A stretch of DNA of 64,000 nucleotides, from positions 1 to 64,000 of the forward strand of contig CAVWRJ010000021.1 in the NCBI GenBank assembly GCA_963757335.1, given 5' to 3'. The notes beneath the pieces were generated by a model. It saw nothing but the letters and a program-made list of their open reading frames with translations, was not told the DNA's origin and did not search any database. The DNA is from DASQPA01 sp963757335 (GTDB lineage: Bacteria > Acidobacteriota > Thermoanaerobaculia > Multivoradales > UBA5704). The position numbers and the translations under genes were made by a program. The first letter of the stretch is position 1. Every line of letters begins with the position of its first letter. Shown in pieces: positions 33,231 through 43,822 of the stretch.

Positions 33231-35858
33231 ATGACTCTTGCCCAGAGGCTCCGCGTCGTCGCCCTGCCGCTCTCCACCTTCCTCCTGATATCGGCGGCGA
33301 CGGCGGCGACGGCGGCGCCGCTCGCGGAGCCGCGTCCGGTCACCCTGGAGCAGATCATGGCGGCTCCGGACTGGATCGGCAACCCTCCCGAGCGCGCCTA
33401 CTGGGGGGCCGAGGGGCGCTCGGTCTACTACGAGCAGAAGCGGCCGGAGAGCGAGCTGCGCGATCTCGTGCGGCTCGATCTGGCGACCGGCACCTCCCGG
33501 ATCGTGCCTCTGGCCGAGCGGGGGACGGCCGACACCGCCGACGGCGACTGGAGCCTCGACCGCAAGTGGAAGGTCTACTCGCGGCAGGGCGACCTCTATT
33601 TAAGGAATGCGGTGACGGGCGCGGTCCGCCAGCTCACCCGGACCGCGGAGGCGGAGAGCGAGCCGCGCTTCATGGTGGGGGACGGCCGCGTTCTCTTCAG
33701 GCGGGGGAGCTCCTTTTTCGTCTACGACCTGGCCTCGGGGCTCGTCTCGCAGGCGGCCGACGTGCGGCTGGAGAAAGACCCCGCCCAGGAGGAGGACCCC
33801 ACCTACCTCCGCGACGCCCAGCTCCGGCTCTTCGACGTGCTCCGCAAGGAGAAGCGCGACCGCGACGAGAAGCGGGAGGAGGAGCGCGCCGAGCAGCGGG
33901 CCGACCCGGCGCGGCCGCCGGTCCCCTTCTATCTCGGCGACAAGATCGAGATCGTCGATGCGGCGCTGGCGCCGAGCGGCGACTGGCTGGTGCTGGTGAC
34001 GATCCCCAAGCCGCCCGAGAAGCCGGAAACCCCCAAGCAGATCCTCCCCAAGTACGTCACCGAGAGCGGCAACGTCGAGGTCGTCGACGGGCGCGACAAG
34101 GTGGGGGTCAAACCGGTGGCCCGCTCGGTCACCCTCCTCGACCTCCGCGCCCATAAGCGCTACGACCTCGACTTCGCGAGCCTCCCCGGCATCTTCGACG
34201 ATCCGTTGAAGGAGATGCGAGAGAAGGCGGAGAAGGTGAAGACCGCGGCCAGAAAGGCCCGGGAGGCAAAGGAGGCGGCGGAGCGGGGTCGGCCGGTCGG
34301 CGAAACGGTAGCGAAGGCGGAGGCGGCGGCTGCCAAATCGGCGGACAGAGCGGCCGAGAAACCGGCGAACAAGCCGGAGATCCCGGAGACCGCGGAGAAG
34401 CCCAAGCAGGAGCCGCGTCCATGCGAGGTCCAGGGTCTCTTCTGGAGCCGCGACGGCCGGCAGGTGGCACTCCAGGTCCATTCGCTGGACAACAAGGACC
34501 GCTGGCTGGCGACGATCGATTTGGCCGCTCACCGGCTGATCTCCCACGAGCACCTGACCGATCCCGCCTGGATCAACTGGAGCCTGAACGAATTCGGCTG
34601 GCTGCCCGACAACCGCACGCTCTTCTATCTCTCCGAAAAAAGCGGCTACTCCCACCTCTACGCCGTCGACGTGACCGCGACTCCGGCGGCTCCGGCGGCA
34701 TCGGCGGCATCGGCCGGCTCCGGCCGCAAGCTCACCCAGGGGGAGTTCGAGGTCTCGGAGCCGGTGCCGAGCCACGACGGCCGTTTCCTCTACTACCGGG
34801 CCAACGCCGGGCACCCCGGTATCTACGAGGTCTGGCGGGTGGAGGTGGCGAGCGGCCGGGCCGAGCCGCTCACCCGGCAGGGCGGTCTCACCTCCTTCGC
34901 GCTCTCGCCCGACGAGCGGCGGCTCCTCCTCACCCACTCCTCGCTCACCCGGCCCGACGAGCTCTATCTGGCCAACATCGCCGACGCCAAGCCCGTCCGT
35001 TCCAACGCCGAGCCGCGGCAGCTGACCCACACCCTCTCCCCGGCCTTCCTCGCCGTCGACTGGACGGTGCCCGAGATCGTGCCCATCCCGTCGACCCACG
35101 TGGCGCGGCCGATCTACTCCCGGGTGTACACGCCGCCCGGCTTCGATCCGGCCCACCCCCGCCAATATCCGGCGGTCGTCTTCGTGCACGGGGCGGGCTA
35201 TCTCCAGGAGGTCCACTACGGCTGGTCGAGCTACTGGCACGAGTTCATGTTCCACACCTTCCTCACCCAGCACGGCTATGTGGTGCTCGACATGGACTAC
35301 CGCGCCTCGGCCGGCTACGGCCGCGACTGGCGGACGGCGATCTATCGCCAGATGGGACACCCGGAGCTCGAGGACCTGGAGGACGGCGTCGCCTGGCTTT
35401 CGGCGCACAAGCAGGTCGATCCGCACCGGATCGGCGTCTATGGCGGCTCCTACGGCGGCTTCATGACCTTCATGGCGCTCTTCCGCCACCCCGACCTTTT
35501 CGCGGCCGGCGCCGCGCTCCGGCCGGTGAGCGACTGGGCGCACTACAACGAGACCTACACCTCGGCCATCCTCAACACCCCAGAGATCGACCCCGAAGCC
35601 TACGCCGCGAGCTCGCCCATCGAGTACGCGGCGGGGCTCTCCCGGCCGCTCCTCATCTGCGACGGGATGCAGGACGACAACGTCTTCTTCCAGGATACGG
35701 TGCGGATCGTCCAGCGTCTGATCGAGCTCAAGAAGGAGAACTTCGAGACCGCCCTCTACCCGGTCGAGAGCCACGGCTTTCGCCAGCCGACGAGCTGGCT
35801 CGACGAGTATCGGCGGATCTGGAAGCTGTTCGAGGCGCACCTCGAAGAGGTGAAGTAA
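33231..35858 (+). CDS. Secreted S9-family prolyl peptidase (DPP IV/acylaminoacyl type)
   Basis: 875 residues with a signal peptide (LPLSTFLLISAATAATAAP). Residues about 50-600 form the beta-propeller that gates access. The C-terminal alpha/beta hydrolase has the nucleophile in YGGSYGGFMTFMALF (Ser near 740), the acid in CDGMQDDNVFFQD and the base in VESHGFRQPTSW, so the triad is complete. Such enzymes remove dipeptides or acyl-amino acids from short peptides, most likely in the periplasm. A long Ala-Lys-Glu insert (EKVKTAARKAREAKEAAERG and on to about residue 395) extends the propeller and makes the protein longer than usual. An AAPAASAASAGSG microsatellite linker lies near residue 490. The stop is followed 11 nt later by a dispersed palindrome. 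Confidence 0.88.
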   Translation: MTLAQRLRVVALPLSTFLLISAATAATAAPLAEPRPVTLEQIMAAPDWIGNPPERAYWGAEGRSVYYEQKRPESELRDLVRLDLATGTSRIVPLAERGTADTADGDWSLDRKWKVYSRQGDLYLRNAVTGAVRQLTRTAEAESEPRFMVGDGRVLFRRGSSFFVYDLASGLVSQAADVRLEKDPAQEEDPTYLRDAQLRLFDVLRKEKRDRDEKREEERAEQRADPARPPVPFYLGDKIEIVDAALAPSGDWLVLVTIPKPPEKPETPKQILPKYVTESGNVEVVDGRDKVGVKPVARSVTLLDLRAHKRYDLDFASLPGIFDDPLKEMREKAEKVKTAARKAREAKEAAERGRPVGETVAKAEAAAAKSADRAAEKPANKPEIPETAEKPKQEPRPCEVQGLFWSRDGRQVALQVHSLDNKDRWLATIDLAAHRLISHEHLTDPAWINWSLNEFGWLPDNRTLFYLSEKSGYSHLYAVDVTATPAAPAASAASAGSGRKLTQGEFEVSEPVPSHDGRFLYYRANAGHPGIYEVWRVEVASGRAEPLTRQGGLTSFALSPDERRLLLTHSSLTRPDELYLANIADAKPVRSNAEPRQLTHTLSPAFLAVDWTVPEIVPIPSTHVARPIYSRVYTPPGFDPAHPRQYPAVVFVHGAGYLQEVHYGWSSYWHEFMFHTFLTQHGYVVLDMDYRASAGYGRDWRTAIYRQMGHPELEDLEDGVAWLSAHKQVDPHRIGVYGGSYGGFMTFMALFRHPDLFAAGAALRPVSDWAHYNETYTSAILNTPEIDPEAYAASSPIEYAAGLSRPLLICDGMQDDNVFFQDTVRIVQRLIELKKENFETALYPVESHGFRQPTSWLDEYRRIWKLFEAHLEEVK

Positions 35859-35869
35859 GACCCGAGGAA

Positions 35870-35961
35870 GGTACAGGCTCCGTTGGGCTCCGAGGACGGG
35901 CGACTGGCTGCGCGCAGCGCCCGAAGGAGCCCGCCCGCAGGCTCCGAACGGAGCCTGTACC
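35870..35961. repeat. Dispersed palindrome, copy at a convergent junction
   Basis: Arms GGTACAGGCTCCGTT (35870-35884) and AACGGAGCCTGTACC (35947-35961) are perfectly complementary. The core is nearly identical to the DUF1800 copy. It starts 11 nt after the S9 peptidase stop and ends 10 nt before the stop of the convergent gene, filling the junction. Function as a two-way terminator is possible but it has no T-runs. Confidence 0.9.
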
Positions 35962-35971
35962 GCCAAACCCC

Positions 35972-36884
35972 CTACGAACAGCTGAGCGCGCTGGTGTCCT
36001 GCACCGGCGGCGCCGCGGTCAGGTCGGGATTGGTGTAGGTCTTCGAGTGCCCGGTCGTCGTGTCGGTGACCGTCACATGGAGGCCGACGTTGGTCCCCGC
36101 CGAGTAGAACACCCAGTAATGCTGGTTGACGGGGCAGCCGTTGAGCACCTTGACCAGCAGCTCCGGGTTCTTGGGGTCGAAGAACCAGAACAGGCCGCCC
36201 TGGTCGACGCCGAGCGAGGAGAGCGAGATCGCCTGGCCGCTCCCCGATTTGCCGCCGGCCTGGGTGGTGGCGTAGGTGACCGTCACCCGGAAGCGGCGGT
36301 CGCCGGGCTGGTCGTCGATGCAGAGGATCTGGTTGGTGGAGAGACAGCCGGTCGTCGTGACGTTCTGGGTGAGGGTCACGGCGACGCTGAAGCTGTTGCT
36401 GTTCCCCGAAGTCCCGACGGACTCGACGTCGCCCGGGCAGAGGGTCGGCTGCAGGTTGAACTGGACGCCGCCGGGGCCGCTCTCGGTGTGGGTGAAGTAG
36501 AGGTTGGACCCCGAGGCGATCGTGGCGTCGCCGAAGTCCCAGGTCACCGCGGTGTCCGCCGAGCTCGACAGGGTGATCGTCTTCGTCTGCGTGAGGCCGA
36601 TCTGCTGACCGACGTAGGACCCCAGCCGGGCGGTGAGCATCAGGGTGTAGGTGCCGTTGGTGTCGGTCGTGTAGTTGAGGGTGACCGAGTGCAGGTTGAT
36701 GGCGCTCACGCTCTGCACGTAAAAGCCGTTCGCGATGCTGTCGTGGTTCCCGCTGTGCCCGGAGCTCGGGCAGCTGTAGACCGTGTTGACCGAGGCCGCT
36801 CCGGGAACGACGGCCGAGAGCAGGGCGACGAGCGCCAAAAACGGCGTGCGAAGCGAAGCTGAGGGATCGGGGACTGGAGATCAT
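35972..36884 (-). CDS. Secreted WFF-domain protein, frameshifted in the signal peptide
   Basis: An ATG at 36884 has a strong AGGAGG ribosome site (9-nt spacing) and opens a signal peptide (SPRSLSFASHAVF). At a run of five T's (about 36838-36842) the frame breaks; the hydrophobic core LALVALLSAVVPGAAS continues one frame over. The mature N-terminal half is beta-rich with a PKD-like DTAVTWDFGDATIASG. The C-terminal 110 residues match the WFF unit of the 26099-29071 protein: FRVTVTYATTQ, GGLFWFFDPKNPELLVKVLN, HYWVFYSAGTNV, VTDTTTGHSKTYTNP and VQDTSALSC. It is probably extracellular and its function is unknown. The start at 36838 (TTG) is the only one if the frame is taken as given. Confidence 0.72.
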
Positions 36885-37017
36885 GCGCTTTCCTCCTGGA
36901 TGAGTGGTTTCTCTCCGAACAGGGGCGTCCTGCCACGGCGAAACGTTACAGGGAGAACGTTATAGGAAGAACGCGCAAAAAGATCGCGGTCTGCGCATGC
37001 TAGGATTTTGCGGACTT

Positions 37018-38103
<1,086 letters not shown>

Positions 38104-38135
38104 ATCACAGGGGTTGAAGTACAGAGGACTTCAAG

Positions 38136-41000
38136 ATGAGACCGTTCCCCAGAATCGCCCTGCCGCTCGCCGCGCTCGCCGGTGCGATATCGCTCTTCTC
38201 TCCGGCCGTCGCTCGTGGCGCCGCGCCGGCTGCCCCCGATCCGCGGGAGGTGCACCTGGCGGACATCGTCCAGCTCACCCACGGCGGCCAGAACGCCGAG
38301 GCCTACTGGTCGCCGGACGGCCGGCAGCTGATCTTTCAGTCCACCCGACCGCCCTATGCCTGCGACCAGATCTTCCGCATGCCGGCGGACGGGAAGGGTG
38401 CTCCGGCGCTGGTCTCGACGGGGAAGGGGCGGACCACCTGCTCCTACTTCACCCCGGACGGCAGCCGCGTCCTCTTCTCCTCGACCCACGCCGCGGGCGA
38501 CGCCTGCCCGCCGCCGGCCGACCGCTCGCAGGGCTACACCTGGGCGGTCTACCCGAGCTACGAGATCTGGACCGCGAAGCCGGACGGCAGCGACTTGAAG
38601 CGGTTGACCAACAACAACGCCTACGACGCCGAGACGACCGTCTGCCCGCTCGACGGCTCGCTCGATCTTCACCTCCGACCGCGACGGCGACCTAGAGCTC
38701 TACCGGATGGATGCCGACGGCGGCAACGTCAAGCGGTTGACGAACGCCCCGGGCTACGACGGCGGCGCCTACTTCTCCCCCGACTGCAAGCAGATCGTCT
38801 GGCGCGCCTCGCGGCCGCAGGGCGCCGAGCTCGACGACTACAGGAAGCTCCTGGCGGCCGGCCTCGTGCGGCCCGGCAAGCTCGAAATCTGGCTCGCCAA
38901 CGCCGACGGCAGCGAGGCCCGCCAGCTCACCTATCTGGACGCCGCCTCCTTCGCCCCCTCCTTCTTCCCCGACGGCAAGCGGGTGATCTTCTCCTCCAAC
39001 TACGGCGACCCGGCCGGCCGCGAGTTCGAGCTCTGGGCGGTCAACACCGACGGCACCGGCCTTGAGCGGATCACCTACTCCCCGGGCTTCGACGGCTTCC
39101 CGATGTTCTCGCCCGACGGCACCCGTCTGGCTTTCGCGTCCAATCGAAACAACGGGGCGCCGCACGAGACCAACGTCTTCGTCGCCCGCTGGCAAGGCGG
39201 GGACGCCGTGGCGACATCAGCTTCGGCCGCCGCCGTTCCAGAAGCGGCGGGGGCCGAGCGTTTCGCCGCCGACGTCCGCTGGCTGGCCGACGACGCGCGG
39301 GAGGGGCGCGGGGTGGGCACCCCTGGCCTCGCCGCCGCCCAACACTACCTGGCCGACCGCTTCGAGGCCCTGGGGCTCGAACCGGCCGGCGACGGCGGGA
39401 CCTATTTCCACACCTTCGACGTCCCGGTGGCGGTCGCGGTCGAGCCGGGGACGACGGTGGCGCTCGACGGCCGGCCGCTCGACCGCTCGGCGTTCCAACC
39501 CGCCGGCTTCTCGGCCTCGGCCGACGCCCAAGGCCCCGTCGTCATCGCCGGCTGGGGGATCGTGGCGCCCGAGCTGGGGGTGGACGACTACAAGGGGATC
39601 GACGTCCACGGCAAGATCGTGGCGGTCCGCCGGTTCACCCCCCGCTCTACATCCCAAGCCGGCGCCTTCACTGCGGAGGCCGAGCGGCGCTACGGCGACC
39701 TCCGCTACAAGGCGTACACGGCGCGCGAGCACGGCGCCCTCGGGCTCCTCGTCGTCGACCTGCCGGAGTCGCCGGCCGGAACGGCCGGTACGGCCGGGGA
39801 AGCCCTGCCGGAGGACGCGCCCCTCCCCAGGCCGGCGCTCGACGCGGCGGTCGGCCAGGGGGGGGACGCCGGCATTCCGGTCGCGTTCGTCACCCGCGCC
39901 GCGGGCGCCGCGCTCTTCCGCTCCGGAAGCGCCGGGGGTGCCGGGGGTGCCGGAGGGCCGGGGGCCAGCGTGCCGCCCTCCACGTCCGGCTCACCCGCCG
40001 CACCGAAAAGGCCGCCAACGTCGTCGGCCGGCTCCCCGCCGGAGCCGCCGATCGCGACCGGCTGCCCGGAGCGGTGCTCGTGGGGGCCCACTACGATCAC
40101 CTCGGCCTCGGCGGCGCCGGCTCGCTCAGCCCCGACGTCCACGCCGTCCACCACGGCGCCGACGACAACGCCTCCGGCACCGCGGCGGTGCTCGAAGCGG
40201 CGCGCATCCTGGCGGCCGAGCGCGGCCGGCTGCGGCGGGACGTCTACCTCGTCGCCTTCTCCGGCGAGGAGTCCGGGGTCCTGGGGTCGACCGCCTTCAC
40301 CCGCAAGCCGCCGGCCGGCCTCCTGATCAAAGATCTGGTCGCCATGTTGAACCTCGACATGGTGGGCCGCCTGCGCGGCAACCAGCTGACGATCCTCGGC
40401 GGCGAGAGCGCCTCCGAGTGGAAGGAGCTGGTGCCGCCGGCCTGCGCCCGCGAGCTCCTCGGCTGCTCGCTCTCGGGCGACGGCTACGGCCCCTCCGACC
40501 ACAGCCCGTTCTACGCCGCCGGCGTGCCGGTCCTCCATTTCTTCACCGGCGCTCACGAGGACTACCACAAGCCGTCGGACACCGCCGACAAGATCAACGC
40601 CATGGGCGGCGAGCGGGTCGCCCTCCTGGTCGCCGATCTCGCCCGGGAGGTCGCCGACCACACCGCCCGGCTCGCCTACAAGAGCGCGCCCGCCCCCGCT
40701 CCCCAGGGGGATTCGCGCTCCTACGGCGCCTCCCTCGGCACCATCCCCGACTACGCCGGCGACGGCCGTCCTGGAGTGCTCCTCGGCGGCGTCCGGCCGG
40801 AGGGGGCGGCGGCCAGGGCGGGTCTGGCGCGGGGCGATCTCTTGGTCGAGCTCGCCGGCACGCCGATCCGCGACATCTACGATTTCATGTACGTTCTCCG
40901 CAAGGCGAAGCCGGGCGAGACGACGAAGGCGGTGGTCGAACGGGGCGGCAAGAAGATCGAGGTGAACGTGACTTTCGGAACCAGCAGCGGCCCGCGGTAG
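38136..41000 (+). CDS. PD40 propeller-M28 peptidase-PDZ fusion, two frameshifts
   Basis: Three adjacent open frames make one family-like protein of about 954 residues. The start has a signal peptide (LAALAGAISLFSPAVARG). TolB/PD40 blades follow (EAYWSPDGRQLIFQSTRPP, GSRVLFSSTHAAGD). Near 38675 an extra base in TCGCTCG moves the frame; SDRDGDLELYRMDADGGNVK continues one frame over. A PA-like insert and M28 domain come next. Near 39950, within a run of CCGGGGGTG repeats, the frame moves again and continues NVVGRLPAGAADRDRLPGAV. Zinc ligands are in VGAHYDHLGLGG, GADDNASGTAAVLE, AFSGEESGVLGS and NLDMVGR. A PDZ domain (VLLGGVRPEGAAARAGLARG) ends it. It is probably a periplasmic aminopeptidase. Confidence 0.82.
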
Positions 41001-41023
41001 CTTCAGGTTCTCCAGAGGAACCC

Positions 41024-41713
41024 ATGGAATCCGCCATCCAGCAGCAGATCGAGTACTACCGGGCGCGGGCCGGCGAGTACGACCAGTGGTTCTATCGCCA
41101 GGGCCGCTACGATCACGGCCCGGAGAGAAACCAGCTCTGGTTCGACGAGGCGCGGCTCGTCGCCGAGGCCCTCGACGCCTTCCGCCCCACCGGTTCGGTC
41201 CTCGAGCTGGCCGCGGGTACCGGCATCTGGACCGAGCAGCTCCTCCGCCACGCCACGGAGCTGACCGCCGTCGACGCCTCCCCCGAGGTCCTCGCGATCC
41301 ACCGCCAGAAGTTGCAGAGCGCCAAGGTGGAGTACATTCAGGCGGATCTCTTCGAGTGGCGGCCGGACCGGCAGTTCGACGTCGTCTTCTTCGGTTTCTT
41401 CCTCTCCCACGTGCCGCCGGAAAAATTCGAGCCGTTCTGGCAGCTGGTGCGCTCCGCCCTACGGCCGGGCGGCCGCTTCTTCCTCATCGATTCGCTCCGC
41501 GATCCGAGCTCCAGCGCGGCCGATCATCAACTCCCCGGCCCGGCCGAGGTGACGATGAACCGCCGGCTGAACGATGGGCGGGAGTTTACGGTCTACAAAG
41601 TTTTCTACGATTCGGGGGAGCTGGAGAAGCGTTTGCGGGACCTCGGCTGGAACGCTGCCTGCTCCCAGACGGCCCACTACTTCCTTCATGCCCAGGGGGC
41701 GCTCGCGACCTGA
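41024..41713 (+). CDS. Class I SAM-dependent methyltransferase
   Basis: 229 residues from the ATG at 41024. Motif I is VLELAAGTGIWTEQLLRHA, the acidic loop LTAVDASPEVLAIHRQK, then YIQADLFEWRPDRQFDVVFF and LRPGGRFFLIDSLRD. The N-terminus QQQIEYYRARAGEYDQWFYR is typical of small-molecule methyltransferases of this group. The acceptor is unknown. It follows the peptidase gene by 23 nt on the same strand, so the two may share a transcript. The C-terminal part (LEKRLRDLGWNAACSQTAHY) is normal for the family. Downstream lies the third 21-bp array. Confidence 0.88.
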   Translation: MESAIQQQIEYYRARAGEYDQWFYRQGRYDHGPERNQLWFDEARLVAEALDAFRPTGSVLELAAGTGIWTEQLLRHATELTAVDASPEVLAIHRQKLQSAKVEYIQADLFEWRPDRQFDVVFFGFFLSHVPPEKFEPFWQLVRSALRPGGRFFLIDSLRDPSSSAADHQLPGPAEVTMNRRLNDGREFTVYKVFYDSGELEKRLRDLGWNAACSQTAHYFLHAQGALAT

Positions 41714-41754
41714 GCGAGGTCTACCATGAGCACCGAACCCATCGCCTGTACGCG

Positions 41755-42150
41755 GTTGGGAAGCTCCCGGACGCCACGGAGAGTCCTCTGGACGATGTTC
41801 GAGACCTTCCAGACGGCTTTTGAAATGGCTGGATGCCGTTTGAGACCTCCCGGACACCGTTGGGGCCCTGCCGGACAGCTCTTGGAAGCTTCCTGACGGC
41901 TTTTGGAAGCTTCCGGAACCCGTGGAAAGTCCTCTGGATCTCGTGGAAGTCTTCCGGAACCCGAGGAAAGTCTTCAGGAACTCGTGGAAAGTCTTCAGGA
42001 ACTCGTGAGAAGTCTTCCGGAACCCGTGGAAAGTCCTCAGAAACTCGTGAAAGTCTTCCGGAACTCGTAGAAAGTCTTCAGGAACTCGTGGGAAGTCTTC
42101 AGGAATCCGTGGAAAGTCCTCAGGAACTGGTGGAAAGTCTCTAAAACCTG
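41755..42150. repeat. Degenerate 20-21-bp tandem array 3
   Basis: About nineteen units with consensus near GTGGAAAGTCTTCAGGAACT. Many centre on TTCCGGAA or TTCAGGAA. Units from about 41930 onward are close copies; those before 41900 are much more diverged, so there is a gradient of age along the array. One frame of the plus strand reads LPELVES, LQELVGS, LQESVES heptads near the end, but 20-bp units shift the frame elsewhere. Apart from the array, nothing is seen between the methyltransferase stop and 42159. Confidence 0.85.
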
Positions 42151-42158
42151 ACGCCCAA

Positions 42159-43373
42159 CTACGCCTCCCGCGTCGCGAGCCGTGTCTTCAAGCTCCGCAC
42201 CTCCTCCTCGGCCGCCGGGCGCCAGAGGCCGTTCTGGCGGCGCTTCTCGATCGAGGCGGGGTTGTAGCGCACCGAGGTCACGAGCTTTCCCTCGAGGCTG
42301 AAGACGTGGGCCCGGCCGCGGTCGCCGACGACCACCAGGGTGTCGCTCCGGGTATCGAAGAGCAGGTCCTCGCGGGCGGCGCGGGCGAGGTCGGCGAGCG
42401 CCATGCGGGTCGGCCGGTCGCCCTCGGCGTGCCGGCGCTCGGCGTGGCCGGTGCGCCGCGCCTTCCCCCGGAAGTTCTTGTCCAGCCGCCGGGCGAGGCC
42501 CCCGAGGATCCCTTCCAGGCGCTGCTCCACGATTTCCACGGCAACGCGGCGCCCGCCGCGATCGTTGGCGGCGAGCTCGATGCCGTCGAGCGCGGTCTGC
42601 GCCCAGCGCACCGGGTCGGCCCAGGGGATCTCCCCCACCCGGTCGAAGAGGTTTTCGAGCGGCTCGCCCTCCGGACCGGTGCCGATGAGGTTGAGACCGA
42701 AGCGGCGGCGGCCGCCGTCTGGACGGGAGGAGAGGATCTGGAAGGAGACCGCGAAGGCCCGCGGCACGCCGCCCGAGGCCCGGTCGCGATACCAGCCGAC
42801 CGCCACCTGGCCGTGCAGGCGGTAGCCCACCCGCTCGCCGACCCGGGGGATGAGGTCACCGGTCAGCTCCGACTCCGGGCTGACGAGGGCGACGAGCTGC
42901 TGGGGCTCGCGATAGAGCAGGTCGACCCGCGGGTCGTGACGTTCGAGCAGCCACTGGCCGAAGTCGCGGTAGCGGGGGAGGCCGGTGGGGCCGTAGCCGG
43001 TGAACACCTGCCGTCCCTCGGCGGGGAGGGCGTGGACGCAGGAGGCGGTGCCGCAGCGCAGGCAGTAGACCCGCCCGGGCTGGTGGACGGCGCTGTGGTC
43101 GAGGAGGGCCTGGAGCGACTCCTGGATCGCCTCCGAGGCGTCGCGGCCGGCCCGTTCGAGGCTCCCCTCGCGGACGCTCGTGGGCACCGCGAGCCGCAGG
43201 TCGAGCGGCTCCCCGCGGCCGGCGATCAGATGGCCGAGAGGATGGCGGTCGATGCGCGCCCGCACCTCGTCGACGAGGAGCTCCAGGGCCTCCCGGAGGC
43301 GCTCGTCGCGGTCGTTTCTCTCGTCCCTGTCATGGCGCGGGTTACCGGCAGCGCGGGCTCTGGGGTCAGGCAT
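42159..43373 (-). CDS. Hypothetical protein with a Cys cluster
   Basis: 404 residues, cytosolic. The first 35 residues are rich in Arg, Asp and Asn. Near residue 105 lies YCLRCGTASCVHALP, a CxxCx(4)C-xH arrangement that could bind zinc as in SWIM-type fingers. The middle has alternating strands (GYRLHGQVAVGWYRDRASGG, FAVSFQILSSRPDGGRRRFG), and the C-terminus ends with ALADLARAAREDLLFDTRSD, LVVVGDRGRAHVFSLEGKLV and PASIEKRRQNGLWRPAAEE. I do not recognise a family. It lies divergent from the ribosomal rpsP operon, and its stop is at the edge of array 3. The length and clean codon use make it a real gene. Confidence 0.72.
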   Translation of the reverse strand: MPDPRARAAGNPRHDRDERNDRDERLREALELLVDEVRARIDRHPLGHLIAGRGEPLDLRLAVPTSVREGSLERAGRDASEAIQESLQALLDHSAVHQPGRVYCLRCGTASCVHALPAEGRQVFTGYGPTGLPRYRDFGQWLLERHDPRVDLLYREPQQLVALVSPESELTGDLIPRVGERVGYRLHGQVAVGWYRDRASGGVPRAFAVSFQILSSRPDGGRRRFGLNLIGTGPEGEPLENLFDRVGEIPWADPVRWAQTALDGIELAANDRGGRRVAVEIVEQRLEGILGGLARRLDKNFRGKARRTGHAERRHAEGDRPTRMALADLARAAREDLLFDTRSDTLVVVGDRGRAHVFSLEGKLVTSVRYNPASIEKRRQNGLWRPAAEEEVRSLKTRLATREA

Positions 43374-43430
43374 TCGGCGGTCTCCCCGGCCTGGATAAGC
43401 GCCGCGGCGCGGGGGGGTATTCCCCGGAGT

Positions 43431-43459
43431 CAGCTTTCCGGGTATCTGGCGAAGCTCCC
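43431..43459 (-). repeat. Possible fragment of the ~60-bp dispersed repeat
   Basis: CAGCTTTCCGGGTATCTGGCGAAGCTCCC resembles pieces of copies A and B (AGCTTTCCGGGTA and GGCGAAGCT), in another order. It lies between the divergent hypothetical gene and rpsP, near where the rpsP promoter should be. Chance similarity is possible. Confidence 0.3.
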
Positions 43460-43570
43460 TTTTTCCTGGTAAGCTACCTCACTTTGCGCGCGGGCTCCGC
43501 TGCGCAGTGGGCCGTGGTGCGATTCCGCCCGCGTCCGCAAAGGACAGAACTTCTGGAGGTTTAAAAGACG

Positions 43571-43822
43571 ATGCTCAAAATTCGGTTGCGCCGGATGGGC
43601 GCCCGCAACAACCCTTTCTTCCGGGTCGTGGTCTCCGACTCGCGCCAGGTCCCGACCGCCTCCGCGGTCGAGGAGGTCGGTCACTACGATCCGACCAAGG
43701 TGCCGGCCCAGGTCACTCTCAAGAGCGCGCGGATCGACTACTGGGTCGGCCAGGGCGCCCAGCTGTCGCCGACGGTCAAGCGGCTTCTCCACCAGACCCA
43801 GAAAGCCCAGAAGAGTGCCTGA
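43571..43822 (+). CDS. rpsP: 30S ribosomal protein bS16
   Basis: 83 residues with the bS16 pattern: LKIRLRRMGARNNPFFRVVV, SRQVPTASAVEEVGHYDPTK, and RIDYWVGQGAQLSPTVKRLL. A GGAGG ribosome site lies 11 nt upstream. It opens the conserved cluster rpsP-khpA-rimM-trmD; the ffh gene that often precedes it is absent here, replaced by a divergent hypothetical gene. The C-terminal tail is short. It is part of the small subunit body and is essential in most bacteria. Confidence 0.97.
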   Translation: MLKIRLRRMGARNNPFFRVVVSDSRQVPTASAVEEVGHYDPTKVPAQVTLKSARIDYWVGQGAQLSPTVKRLLHQTQKAQKSA

